Assembly: GCF_000011365.1 (NCBI RefSeq)
Contig: NC_004463.1
Location: 2,590,001-2,654,000, forward strand
Direction of reading: 5' to 3'
Length of the DNA stretch: 64,000 nucleotides
Source of the DNA: Bradyrhizobium diazoefficiens USDA 110
Lineage (GTDB): Bacteria > Pseudomonadota > Alphaproteobacteria > Rhizobiales > Xanthobacteraceae
Positions 1 to 8,345 of this stretch are shown here, in pieces. How positions within the stretch are numbered: position 1 is the first letter of the stretch; each line of letters opens with the position of its first letter. The position numbers and the translations under genes were made by a program. Under the pieces are notes generated by a model. That model worked only from the letters and a program-made list of their open reading frames with translations. It was not told the DNA's origin and made no database searches.

Positions 1-938
1 AGCCATATCCCCTTGAGCCAGGGACCCGCGGTCGATGACCAGAGGATGATCTGCGCCATGTTGTCGGCCGAGAGCTGCTCGTTCACGCCGCATTTCGCGG
101 TCGGGGTCGGCCAGCCCGTTTCGGTCAGGTAGATCGGATAGTTCGGATTGCCGGTCGCCTGTGCGACGCGTTGATGAAAATTTTCCAACCGCTCGATCGC
201 CTCAGCCGCGGTGCGCCCGGCCGGCGGCAGGCAATGGTTGTAGATGTGAATGGACATGCCGTCGGCGATGCGAGGCAGGTCGGTCTTCAGCAGGGCGTCG
301 GTCCATTTCCAGCCCGGATCGTCGCCGAGTGCGCCCACCACGAAGGGCGCAGAAGGCGCCGCCTGCTTGACCGCCGGCTGCACCAAACGGGCAAGCGTCA
401 CGTAATTTTCGACCGTGAATTGCGGCTCTGCGCGCGCTCGGAGATTGTACTCGTTCCACAATTCGAAGACGGGCTGCCGCGCTGCGACCGCTTGCGCGGC
501 CGCCGCAGCATAGGTGACGAATCTCTGGCGCGCTTCGTCGGTCGTCGGCGGATCGGAGTTCGGGACGAGGTGATGGCCGGCTCCGAGGATGAGCAGAGGA
601 ATTCCGACGCCGGACCTGATCTGGGTCTCGAGGCGGCCGTTCAGGGCGTTGAAGCCGAGCCGCTTGCCGGGCAACTCGAAATCCGACCAGGGGAAGTCGT
701 CCCGGAACGCGGTGACCCCGAGCTCCTTCATCTGCTTGATGGCCGTCGCAGGTACGTAACCGCGAGCGCTGGTGACGCCGCCCAGGCCCTGGTGCGTACC
801 GACGCCCAGCAGGAAACGTTGGTCGAGCGGTTGCGCGGTCTGCGCGTTCGCAGGATATGAGAGGCCGGTCGCGGCGCAGAGACCGCACATCAGCATCCGG
901 AAACGACGCAAGGCTCGTTTCCTCTTTGGCTCCGTCAC
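1..938 (-). CDS. Secreted clan GH-A glycoside hydrolase (PslG/GH39-like), C-terminus outside window
   Basis: Reading the minus strand from a GTG at 936-938 gives an uninterrupted frame to the left edge, so the C-terminus is missing. A basic N-terminus (KRKRALRRFR) is followed by a hydrophobic stretch and an ANAQ-type cleavage site, indicating export. The mature part has the clan GH-A hallmarks: a WNE motif (ELWNEYN) carrying the probable acid/base Glu, and YLTETGW carrying the probable nucleophile Glu near the window edge. Secreted enzymes of this kind (for example PslG) trim self-made exopolysaccharide. Lying next to the export lipoprotein and glycosyltransferases, it is probably a matrix-processing glycosidase. 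The substrate cannot be read from sequence; exact GH family assignment is inference. Confidence 0.8.
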   Translation of the reverse strand, partial: MTEPKRKRALRRFRMLMCGLCAATGLSYPANAQTAQPLDQRFLLGVGTHQGLGGVTSARGYVPATAIKQMKELGVTAFRDDFPWSDFELPGKRLGFNALNGRLETQIRSGVGIPLLILGAGHHLVPNSDPPTTDEARQRFVTYAAAAAQAVAARQPVFELWNEYNLRARAEPQFTVENYVTLARLVQPAVKQAAPSAPFVVGALGDDPGWKWTDALLKTDLPRIADGMSIHIYNHCLPPAGRTAAEAIERLENFHQRVAQATGNPNYPIYLTETGWPTPTAKCGVNEQLSADNMAQIILWSSTAGPWLKGIW

Positions 939-1049
939 GCTCGTATCCACTCCTGCTCGCGTCAACTCGACAAGGCTAATCCTCTTCTGTGGCCCGAATT
1001 GGGTGAGGCGACCTTGTCCGCGCGCCCCCACGGAGCGCGCCGAGTTGGG

Positions 1050-2279
1050 CTATTTGGAGTTCACGATCACCGTGCTGATGTTGTCCGCATTCGTGGTCGC
1101 CGCGTTCAGCGGGTTCATCAGCTTGACGAATTCGGTCGACGGCGATTCCGCCACCGAAATCACGTCATGATCGCGCATCCTGAACGTATCCGCCTGGAAC
1201 CAGCCGTCGGGCTTGCTCATGTCGAACTTGTAGACGGCGGGGATCGTCTTGGTCGGGAACTGGGATACTTCGACCCCGATACGCTCCAGGAGCGGCTTCG
1301 GCTCGAAACGGTAGACGTAGATGGACTTGGAATCCGCACGGTTGCCGTCGAGGCCGCCCGCCTTCGCGATGGCTTCAGCCAGCGACATGTTGTCGTTCTC
1401 GAACGAGAAGCGGCGATTGTTGGTGCCGCCGATCGATCCCGGCGACGGCGTCGAACCGAACACCATGTAGACGCGCGGAATGCGGGTCAGGAAGACGACG
1501 TCGCCCGGCGCGAGCAGGACGTCCTCGCCGGGGTGGTGCACCACGGTCGACATCGACTCATTGTAGGTGCGGCCCTCGCGCTTGATCGTGATCGTACTCT
1601 CGTAGGAAGGGTATTTCGGGCCGCCGGCGCGCGCGATCGCGCCCATCAGGCGAATGCCGCCGGGGTCGACCGGAAAGCGGAGCGGCGAGTTGACCTCGCC
1701 GAGCACGCTGATCTGGTTGCCGCGCTGCTCGGCCACGCTCACGACCGCCTGCGGATCGATGGCGCGGTCCTTGAGGCGCTCGCGGATGATGTTCGACACG
1801 GCGCGCGGCGTCAGCCCGGCGACCTTGATCGATCCGGCGTAGGGAATGTTGATGTTGCCGGACTGGTCGACCTGCTGACGCGGAATGTCGACGAAGTTAC
1901 CCGGCCGGACGCCCGCTTCGCGCGGAATGAACAGGCCGCCCGCCTGCGCTTCGTACACGGTTACGGTGACGATGTCGCCGATGCCGATCGTGACGTCGCG
2001 ATAATTGCCGCCGGGAAGACGCGAGAACACCATCCCGGAGGAATCGGTGAAGGCGTTGGTCGCCTGAACGATCGCCGGATTGACCGGCATCAGGGCATAG
2101 GCGAGCGGTGCGGTCGGCTCGGTGACCAGCGCAGCGTTGGTCTGCGTGGCAACGGCATCCGGAGAGTCCAGAGGGATGAAGCCCGCGCAACCCGCCAGCG
2201 AGATGCCGACAGCAGCCAGCGCCAGGATTCGACTAATCCCGAAATCAAAAGAAAAACGTTCGGTCTTAGCCACCACCAT
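1050..2279 (-). CDS. Polysaccharide export outer-membrane lipoprotein (Wza/OPX family)
   Basis: About 409 aa. The N-terminus has a signal peptide ending in the lipobox LAGC, so the mature protein should be an outer-membrane lipoprotein. A Poly_export domain follows (YRDVTIGIGDIVTVTVYEA region), then SLBB-type repeats (ISVLGEVNSPLRFPVDPGG and the GDVVFLTRIPRVYMVFG segment). OPX proteins form the outer-membrane channel for capsule or exopolysaccharide. The ATG at 2279 is preferred because it places a compact signal peptide just before the lipobox; the frame continues upstream to an ATG at 2321. Neighbouring glycosyltransferases and the glycosidase support an EPS locus. No inner-membrane co-polymerase lies in the window. 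Confidence 0.9.
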   Translation of the reverse strand: MVVAKTERFSFDFGISRILALAAVGISLAGCAGFIPLDSPDAVATQTNAALVTEPTAPLAYALMPVNPAIVQATNAFTDSSGMVFSRLPGGNYRDVTIGIGDIVTVTVYEAQAGGLFIPREAGVRPGNFVDIPRQQVDQSGNINIPYAGSIKVAGLTPRAVSNIIRERLKDRAIDPQAVVSVAEQRGNQISVLGEVNSPLRFPVDPGGIRLMGAIARAGGPKYPSYESTITIKREGRTYNESMSTVVHHPGEDVLLAPGDVVFLTRIPRVYMVFGSTPSPGSIGGTNNRRFSFENDNMSLAEAIAKAGGLDGNRADSKSIYVYRFEPKPLLERIGVEVSQFPTKTIPAVYKFDMSKPDGWFQADTFRMRDHDVISVAESPSTEFVKLMNPLNAATTNADNISTVIVNSK

Positions 2280-2321
2280 TCCCTCGTACTCATTTAAAAT
2301 CGGAATCACCGTACCAACCAT

Positions 2322-2807
2322 CGTGCGGGTGAGTCACTGCTGCCTCTTCGACTTTATGGTAAAGCACTTATGGCTGTGACCTTATTGCAACTTGTGAACC
2401 GAGATACACGTCGGAATCGCTGTGCAAAATTTGTGCGCGACGTACTCTTTTATAAGCAGTTCGCAAACTAGACATACACGTGTCCGATCGATGTCACGAT
2501 TGAGGCCGCGGCTGAACTAGTGAGCTGCGGCGCGGAGATGGAATTGCATCGTCGCGAGATGAGATCGCCTAAACTTCAAGTCTTGGATCCGATTTTGAGT
2601 GACTCTGCGTTGTGTTTTCGTCGTCCTGCGGCGGGCACGGAGCCTGAGCGGACGCCCTCGCCGGGTGATCGCACCGATATTTCTGCGGCGGGATTCCACC
2701 TCCGTTAACGCTTAGATTCGGAAGCTGGCCGCGCGCTGGCGTCCGTAAGGTCTTCCTAATCCTGATCCGCCTAGTTGTCGGTCAAACCAAAAGGGAAGGC
2801 GAAGACA
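2322..2807. other. Intergenic region of 486 bases
   Basis: No convincing protein gene. The stretch 2335-2480 is markedly more AT-rich than its surroundings and contains several short palindromes (ACACGTGT near 2475; a GTGCAAAATTTGTGC-type segment near 2420). It is the likely promoter zone of the export lipoprotein on the minus strand. Two opposing open frames at about 2520-2700 have no ribosome binding site or recognisable product and are treated as chance. Confidence 0.5.
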
Positions 2808-2951
2808 ATGTTGCACACCGGATCACTGCTGTTCGCAGCCGGCTTTCTCACCTGCGCGATGATGGTCGCCTCCGCAATTGCTTGGTCGTTCTCCGACAAC
2901 CGTGTGAGTGACGGCGAGTTCGCGCAGGGCGATGCCCGCCGGATGGCTTGA
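2808..2951 (+). CDS. Small single-pass membrane protein, 47 aa, unknown function
   Basis: An ATG at 2808 preceded by a purine-rich AAGGGAAGGCGAAG ribosome binding site opens a 47-codon frame ending TGA at 2949-2951. The product starts MLHTGSLLFAAGFLTCAMMV, a hydrophobic segment over roughly residues 5-28, followed by a short polar tail (SDNRVSDGEFAQGDARR). This looks like a single transmembrane helix with one polar tail. It is convergent with the GT4 glycosyltransferase gene, whose stop is 12 bases away. I recognise no family. The good ribosome binding site and amphipathic layout support a real gene; position in the EPS locus is the only functional hint. Confidence 0.55.
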   Translation: MLHTGSLLFAAGFLTCAMMVASAIAWSFSDNRVSDGEFAQGDARRMA

Positions 2952-2962
2952 TCGCACGGCCG

Positions 2963-4123
2963 CTACGACCGAAGATTGTTCGGGAAGTCGGATTGCAGCT
3001 TCGCCTGCTGCCCGGATTCGCTTGTCCGCACGTGCAGGACGTCGGCATAGACCTGGCTCAGGGTGCGGTGTGTCTGCTCGATGTCGTAGAGGCGGCTGAA
3101 GCGCTCATATCCGGCCCGGCCGACCGCAGGCAGGTCCAGCCGGCTTGCGCGCTGAAAACCTTCAACCAGCTTTTCCGCCGAGACCTCGTCGCACAGCACA
3201 CCCGTCGCATTGTCTTCGACGATTTCCGGCAGGGCGCCGATGCGGAAGGCGATGATCGGCTTGGCCGCCCGCATGGCCTCGATCGCCACCAGGCCAAACG
3301 CCTCCCAGCGTGACGGAATTGCGACCATGTCGGCCTGGTCGAGCTCGGCCTCGATCTGGTTGCGGTTCATCCAGCCCAGGAAGGAAACGTTGGCCGGCAG
3401 ATCGCTTTGGCGGAATTTGCTGACGACCGACGCGCCGATCAGGCGCACATCCAGCGTGTTTCCGAGCGCGCGGGCCGCCTCGATGAGGAGATCATACCCC
3501 TTCTGGCGGTCGAGGCGTCCGATGAAGAGGACCTTGATCTTCTCCGATCGCCACGGCGCTGCGCGCGTGTCGAGCACGGGCCGCTGCTTGGAAATCCCGT
3601 TGTGCACAAGAACGAGGCGGTTCGCCGCGATCCCGACCTGCATCGCATCGGTCCGCTCGCTTTCCGAGATGCACACGATGCGGTGGGTGAATTTCGACAG
3701 CACGAGCTCGGTGAACTTCGTGACTTCGCGGCTGAGGCGGCCGGTCTCGCGGCCGAAGGCCCATCCGTGCGGGCAATAGACGATGCGTGAACGCCGATAG
3801 GTCAGCCAGAGCACCGGGCGCACTACGAGCCCGGCGAAGGACGAGTGAAGATGGATGACGTCGGGCCGAAACTCCCGGACCGCACGCATGGTCGCAGACA
3901 GCATGCGAAACAGGCCGACCGCGTTGCGGCCGTCGCGCGGAAACGTGGTGATGGCATCATCCTCGATGTTCACCAGATCGCTGCGATGATCGGACGGGAC
4001 GACATAGTTGACGTTGCCGCGCCCGAAGCTCGCGCATTGATGCGGATGCAGCTCGTTGAGGTAGGTCGCGATGCCGCCTCTGACCGTTTCGGCGACATGC
4101 AGGACTTTCAGGCCGCTGGACAA
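2963..4123 (-). CDS. GT4-family glycosyltransferase
   Basis: 386 aa from a TTG start at 4121-4123, chosen because AAAGGA lies 8 bases upstream. The N-terminal half is an acceptor-binding Rossmann domain (LKVLHVAETVRGGIATYL, then FRPDVIHLHSSFAG). The C-terminal half is a GT-B nucleotide-sugar domain with the FIGRLDRQKGYDLLI strand-loop and the EX7E motif in PSRWEAFGLVAIEAM. GT4 enzymes transfer sugars with retention onto lipid-linked repeat units. It runs in the same direction as the next GT4 gene upstream (82 bases apart), so the two are probably co-transcribed for EPS or LPS assembly. Donor and acceptor are unknown. Confidence 0.9.
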   Translation of the reverse strand: MSSGLKVLHVAETVRGGIATYLNELHPHQCASFGRGNVNYVVPSDHRSDLVNIEDDAITTFPRDGRNAVGLFRMLSATMRAVREFRPDVIHLHSSFAGLVVRPVLWLTYRRSRIVYCPHGWAFGRETGRLSREVTKFTELVLSKFTHRIVCISESERTDAMQVGIAANRLVLVHNGISKQRPVLDTRAAPWRSEKIKVLFIGRLDRQKGYDLLIEAARALGNTLDVRLIGASVVSKFRQSDLPANVSFLGWMNRNQIEAELDQADMVAIPSRWEAFGLVAIEAMRAAKPIIAFRIGALPEIVEDNATGVLCDEVSAEKLVEGFQRASRLDLPAVGRAGYERFSRLYDIEQTHRTLSQVYADVLHVRTSESGQQAKLQSDFPNNLRS

Positions 4124-4205
4124 CGGTCATTCCTTTCTTGGCTTGCAGGCGCCGGATATTGCAGGCGCGCGTCTAACGTCTCGAAGCAGCAATATTTGGG
4201 CCGCG

Positions 4206-5321
4206 TCATTGTGTCTGACGGCTGGATGCGGCGTGGGGAGCGGGTTTGGCGAGGAATTCGAGCATCGCTGCGGCGGACTTGGCCCAGGAATATGTCGCCA
4301 GTCGCCTCTGCTGCTTCTCCTGTTCCGCCGGCGAGATCCGGCCGAGTGCAATTCTTTCGTGCATTCGTGCCGAAAGCTCGCCCGCGTTGAGGGGGTCGAA
4401 ATAAACGGCCGCGTCGTCGCAAGTTTCGCGCACGGCTGCGGCCGAACTCGCGATCACCGGGCAGGCGAAGTACATCGCCTCCAGGGGAGGTATGCCGAAG
4501 CCCTCGTAGAGGCTGGGAAAAACGAACGCGGCAGCTCGAGCGAACAGCGCCGCGATCTCCTCGTCCTTGAGGCGCCCGGCGACGACGACGCCGGTTCTCG
4601 ATTCCATGGCGTTGCCGCCAAAGACCTTGCTGTTGTCGCCTCCGACCACGACCAGCGGAAAATCCGCGCGGCCAAGCCGCTCGGCGGCGCGAATGGCGGT
4701 GTCGACATTCTTGTTCTTCGTCATCGAGCCGACGAAGAGGAAGAACCCGTAGGGCGCAAGATGCAGCTTTTCGATGATCGAGAAATCGGGCACGACGGTG
4801 GCGAAGTGCTCTGCGCTGTTGGGGATGACGGGGATCGACGCAGGATCAAGCGACAGCGCCTCGGCAAGTTCGTTGCGCGAAAATGTGGAAACTGTTGCGA
4901 TCGTTGCTGTGCGTGCCAGCAAATGGCCGAGCGTCCGATGCAGGGCGAGGTAGCGCCAGCTGAAGAAGTCCGGACGTTTGAAAACCTGCGCATCGTGAAT
5001 CACGACCAGGTGGTCGCGATGAAGCACGGGGCCGGAATTGGCGAGGCTGATGAGGCGCGTGCCGGCGGCCGCGCGTGCCAGATCGATCTGGTCCCACGCG
5101 TGCCCCTGCAACGATCCGACCTGCCTGACGTTGATACGGCGAAGACCGGGGAGCGGCTGCGCGTTCAGCGGCGACAGCACTTGCCACTCTGCGTCCAGGA
5201 GTTGTCGCGGAGCCTCTCCGCTCGCCAGCAAACGGTCCATCGCCTTGACGATTTCGGCGGCATAGCGCTGCACGCCGGTTAGCGACTGTGACAGGAACCT
5301 GCCATTGATGGAGAGTTTCAA
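4206..5321 (-). CDS. GT4-family glycosyltransferase
   Basis: 371 aa from TTG 5319-5321 (LKLSINGRFLSQSLTGVQRYA). The frame stays open to a second TTG at 5397-5399, which would add 26 mostly basic residues encoded partly by an 18-bp tandem repeat; homology should begin at KLSINGRF, so the shorter form is preferred. The GT-B fold is clear: an N-terminal TGVQRYAAEI loop, a central LFVGSMTKNKNVDTAI donor-site strand, and the EX7E motif in FPSLYEGFGIPPLEAMYF. The TGVQRYA opening is common in mannosyl- and rhamnosyl-type GT4 enzymes of polysaccharide loci. It is the first gene of a leftward pair, divergent from the epimerase at 5632. Confidence 0.88.
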   Translation of the reverse strand: MKLSINGRFLSQSLTGVQRYAAEIVKAMDRLLASGEAPRQLLDAEWQVLSPLNAQPLPGLRRINVRQVGSLQGHAWDQIDLARAAAGTRLISLANSGPVLHRDHLVVIHDAQVFKRPDFFSWRYLALHRTLGHLLARTATIATVSTFSRNELAEALSLDPASIPVIPNSAEHFATVVPDFSIIEKLHLAPYGFFLFVGSMTKNKNVDTAIRAAERLGRADFPLVVVGGDNSKVFGGNAMESRTGVVVAGRLKDEEIAALFARAAAFVFPSLYEGFGIPPLEAMYFACPVIASSAAAVRETCDDAAVYFDPLNAGELSARMHERIALGRISPAEQEKQQRRLATYSWAKSAAAMLEFLAKPAPHAASSRQTQ

Positions 5322-5331
5322 AGCCGATCTT

Positions 5332-5367
5332 TTTCTTCGTGAGTGTCTTGTTTTTCGTGGGTGTCTT
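5332..5367. repeat. Two tandem 18-bp copies in the GT4 leader
   Basis: Positions 5332-5349 and 5350-5367 match at about 15 of 18 bases (core TTCGTG.GTGTCTT). They lie immediately upstream of the preferred start of the leftward glycosyltransferase, in the leader or in a 26-codon extension if the upstream TTG is used. Copy-number change would alter spacing to the promoter. Confidence 0.6.
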
Positions 5368-5462
5368 ACGGTGGGTATCCTGCGCGAACGTTGCCTCAAG
5401 ACTGAGCATTCGCGCCGAATATACGATCTATGCGGTGTAACACATGTGGAGCTATCGTCCGA

Positions 5463-5495
5463 GCATCCTCGCAGGCGGATAGCATGCGAGGATGC
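5463..5495. promoter_or_regulatory. Perfect 10-bp inverted repeat in a divergent promoter region
   Basis: GCATCCTCGC (5463-5472) and GCGAGGATGC (5486-5495) are exact reverse complements separated by 13 bases. They lie between the leftward GT4 gene and the rightward epimerase gene. A dimeric regulator site is the simplest reading; an RNA hairpin in the epimerase leader is the alternative. Confidence 0.5.
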
Positions 5496-5631
5496 ATGGC
5501 GCCATCATGTTTCCTACACATTTCGATGCGCTTACATGAGCGCCTGATTTGACGATTGTCGTGATCGTCCGAACCTTGCCTCTCATGTCCTGGTCTGGCA
5601 TTGCATTCGCGGAATCAACGAGGTGACAAAT

Positions 5632-6642
5632 TTGCGGCCAGTGATCGTTACCGGTGCTGCCGGCTTTATCGGAATGCACGTTTGTGAACGGCTGTTGGCG
5701 CGTGGCGAGCAGGTCGTTGGCATCGATGCGCTCACTCCGTATTATGATCCCGCGCTGAAACGTGCACGCCTTGCAACGCTCGAGCACCGTCCGGGGTTCA
5801 GCTTCCACGAGATCGATCTTGCGGACTTCGCCGCGGTGACGCGCGTTTTCGACGAGGTCTCGCCCGATCGCGTCGTGCATCTGGCGGCGCAACCCGGCGT
5901 GCGTGCGTCGATCGACGATCCCATCACCAGCATCCGCGCCAATTGCGACGGCTTCGTCACCGTGCTCGAGGCCGGGCGGCGCCATGGTGTGGCGCATCTC
6001 GTCTACGCTTCGTCGAGCTCCGTCTACGGCGCCAACCGCACCCTGCCGTATTCGACCGAGCATTCGGTGAACCATCCGGTCAGCCTTTACGCCGCGAGCA
6101 AGAAGGCCAACGAATTGATGGCGCACACCTACGCGCATGTTCACAAGCTGCCGGTGACCGGTCTGCGCTTCTTCACCGTCTACGGTCCGTGGGGCCGGCC
6201 CGACATGGCCGCCTGGCTGTTCACGCGCGCGATCTTCGCCAATGAGCCAATCAAGATCTTCAATAATGGCGACATGTGGCGCGACTTCACCTATGTCGAC
6301 GACATCGTCGAGGGCGTCATCCGCACCCTCGACCGGCCCGCGACGCCGAATCCCGCGTGGAACGCGGAAGCGCCGGAAAACTCGACGAGCTATGCGCCGT
6401 ATCGCGTCTACAACATCGGCAACAACCGGTCGGTCAATCTGATCGAGTTCGTCGAGACGCTGGAGAAGATCATCGGCAAGCCGGCGATCCGCAAGCTGCT
6501 GCCGATGCAGGCCGGCGACGTCCTGGAGACGCGCGCCGACATTTCCGCGCTCCAGCGCGACGTCGGTTTCGCGCCTTCGACGCCGCTTGCGGAGGGTCTC
6601 GGCCGCTTCGTCGAGTGGTATCGAAAGTACCACGGCGTGTAA
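5632..6642 (+). CDS. NAD-dependent SDR epimerase, UDP-glucuronate 4-epimerase-like
   Basis: 336 aa from TTG 5632, which has GAGG at 5620-5623 at good spacing; a GTG at 5623 in the same frame overlaps that ribosome binding site. The protein has the extended SDR signature: TGAAGFIGMHV for NAD binding at the N-terminus, catalytic YAASK (SLYAASKKANELMAH) with SSSSVYG upstream, and the RFFTVYGPWGRPDMA segment typical of UDP-uronate and UDP-hexose epimerases (CapI/LspL type). It probably interconverts UDP-glucuronate and UDP-galacturonate, matching the UDP-glucose dehydrogenase gene 240 bases downstream. Uronate specificity is inferred from this neighbour and from the GPWGRPDMA motif. Confidence 0.88.
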   Translation: MRPVIVTGAAGFIGMHVCERLLARGEQVVGIDALTPYYDPALKRARLATLEHRPGFSFHEIDLADFAAVTRVFDEVSPDRVVHLAAQPGVRASIDDPITSIRANCDGFVTVLEAGRRHGVAHLVYASSSSVYGANRTLPYSTEHSVNHPVSLYAASKKANELMAHTYAHVHKLPVTGLRFFTVYGPWGRPDMAAWLFTRAIFANEPIKIFNNGDMWRDFTYVDDIVEGVIRTLDRPATPNPAWNAEAPENSTSYAPYRVYNIGNNRSVNLIEFVETLEKIIGKPAIRKLLPMQAGDVLETRADISALQRDVGFAPSTPLAEGLGRFVEWYRKYHGV

Positions 6643-6705
6643 CCCCGCGATCGCGCCAACACCGTGTTCCGCATCCGGACCGATGGTTAAGTGCAGCGCA
6701 CCGGT

Positions 6706-6728
6706 CGCATATGTCGACTGCACATGCG
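6706..6728. promoter_or_regulatory. Imperfect 23-bp palindrome upstream of ugd
   Basis: CGCAT at 6706-6710 and ATGCG at 6724-6728 are the outer arms of a near-palindrome in which about 9 of 11 base pairs match. It lies about 155 bases before the ugd start in a 240-base gap that otherwise shows no gene. Candidate operator only. Confidence 0.3.
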
Positions 6729-6884
6729 GCGCGTTTTGGGAAATGTCCGCCGTTGCCCCGCGCAAGGCGGTGAAGGTTTGTTCGACAGGTGATGCAGGCT
6801 GCCCTAATGTTGGGCGTGCGGTCGGATAGAGAATTGGTCTAGGGTGTTCAGTGGAGCATCCGTCTTCAACGGAAAGAGTCTTTC

Positions 6885-8201
6885 ATGCGAATCGCGATGA
6901 TCGGAACGGGCTATGTGGGACTGGTGTCCGGGGCCTGCTTTGCGGATTTCGGTCACGACGTCACCTGCGTCGACAAGGACGAGAAGAAGATCGCGGCGCT
7001 CCATCGCGGCGAGATCCCGATCTACGAGCCCGGGCTCGACGAGCTGGTCGCGACCAACGTCAAGGCCAAGCGGCTCGACTTCACCACCGACCTGTCGAAG
7101 CCGGTCGCGGACGCCGATGCCGTCTTCATCGCGGTCGGCACGCCGTCGCGCCGCGGTGACGGCCACGCCGATCTGTCCTACGTCTACGCCGCCGCGAAAG
7201 AGATCGCGCAGTCGCTGTCGGGCTTCACCGTCGTGGTGACCAAGTCGACCGTGCCGGTCGGCACCGGCGACGAGGTCGAGCGCATCATCCGCGAAACCAA
7301 TCCCAACGCCGACGTCGTCGTCGCCTCCAACCCCGAATTCCTGCGCGAGGGCGCGGCGATCCGCGACTTCAAGTTCCCGGACCGCGTCGTGGTCGGCACC
7401 TCCGACGAGCGCGCCCGCAAGGTGATGGGCGACATCTATCGCCCGCTGTCGCTGAACCAGGCGCCGCTGATGTTCACGGCGCGCCGCACCGCCGAGATGA
7501 TCAAATACGCTGCCAACGCGTTCCTCGCGACCAAGATCACCTTCATCAACGAGATCGCGGACCTTTCCGAAAAGGTCGGGGCCAACGTGCAGGAGGTCGC
7601 GCGCGGCATTGGCCTGGACAACCGCATCGGCACCAAGTTCCTGCATGCAGGTCCCGGCTTCGGCGGCTCGTGCTTCCCGAAGGACACCAAGGCGCTGATC
7701 AAGATCGCGCAGGACTACGACGTGTCCTTGCGCATCGTCGAATCCGTGCTGGCCGTCAACGAGAACCGCAAGCGCGCGATGGCGCGCAAGGTCAGCCAGG
7801 CGCTTGGCGGCTCGCTGCGCGGCAAGACCATCGCCGTGCTCGGCCTCACCTTCAAGCCCGACACCGACGATATGCGCGATGCGCCGTCGATCCCGCTGGT
7901 GACCGGCCTGATCGACATGGGCGCCAAGGTGAAGGCCTTCGATCCCGTCGGCATGGAGCAGGCGAAGAGTGAGCTGCCCAGCATCACCTATTGCGAGGAC
8001 GCCTATTCCTGTGCGCAAGGCGCCGATGCGCTGGTTGTCGTCACCGAATGGGTGCAGTTCCGCGGCCTCGATCTCGACCGGCTGAAGAGTGTCATGGCGC
8101 AGCCCGTCGTCGTCGACCTCCGCAACATCTACAGCCCCGAAGACATGCACGCCGCCGGCTTCACCTACGAGAGCGTCGGCCGTCCGTCGTCTCAGGCCTA
8201 G
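6885..8201 (+). CDS. ugd: UDP-glucose 6-dehydrogenase
   Basis: 438 aa, normal length for the family. It oxidises UDP-glucose to UDP-glucuronate with two NAD. The N-terminal NAD domain reads MRIAMIGTGYVGLVSGACFADFGH. The catalytic Cys is in PGFGGSCFPKDTKAL, and the substrate-binding arm contains AANAFLATKITFINEIA. The C-terminal UDP-binding domain has VLGLTFKPDTDDMRDAPS. An ATG at 6885 follows GGAAAG. The product feeds the epimerase encoded upstream and the glycosyltransferases of this locus; Ugd is needed for EPS, LPS and K-antigen uronates in rhizobia. Rhizobial homologues are sometimes called rkpK. Confidence 0.96.
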   Translation: MRIAMIGTGYVGLVSGACFADFGHDVTCVDKDEKKIAALHRGEIPIYEPGLDELVATNVKAKRLDFTTDLSKPVADADAVFIAVGTPSRRGDGHADLSYVYAAAKEIAQSLSGFTVVVTKSTVPVGTGDEVERIIRETNPNADVVVASNPEFLREGAAIRDFKFPDRVVVGTSDERARKVMGDIYRPLSLNQAPLMFTARRTAEMIKYAANAFLATKITFINEIADLSEKVGANVQEVARGIGLDNRIGTKFLHAGPGFGGSCFPKDTKALIKIAQDYDVSLRIVESVLAVNENRKRAMARKVSQALGGSLRGKTIAVLGLTFKPDTDDMRDAPSIPLVTGLIDMGAKVKAFDPVGMEQAKSELPSITYCEDAYSCAQGADALVVVTEWVQFRGLDLDRLKSVMAQPVVVDLRNIYSPEDMHAAGFTYESVGRPSSQA

Positions 8202-8234
8202 TACACGAGCCGCGGGGCACTGAGCTTCGCGACC

Positions 8235-8265
8235 TTTCGCCCGCCTCGTCCCGAGGCGGGCGAAA
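8235..8265 (+). terminator. Strong hairpin after ugd
   Basis: TTTCGCCCGCCTCG (8235-8248) and CGAGGCGGGCGAAA (8252-8265) form a perfect 14-bp stem with a 3-base loop, 34 bases after the ugd stop. No long T-run follows, so it may act as an mRNA-stabilising or attenuating hairpin rather than a full intrinsic terminator. Confidence 0.65.
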
Positions 8266-8345
8266 TCGTCTTCGATGCGATATGATCGGTCACACGAAGC
8301 GGTCGCGCCCGGCCCGTCGGCCTCGCTGCCGCTATGGAGATTGTC

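Noticed and set aside
2517..2708. Opposing 60-62 aa frames in the gap right of the export lipoprotein gene
   Set aside because: They overlap each other on opposite strands, are Arg-rich or low complexity, and lack ribosome binding sites.
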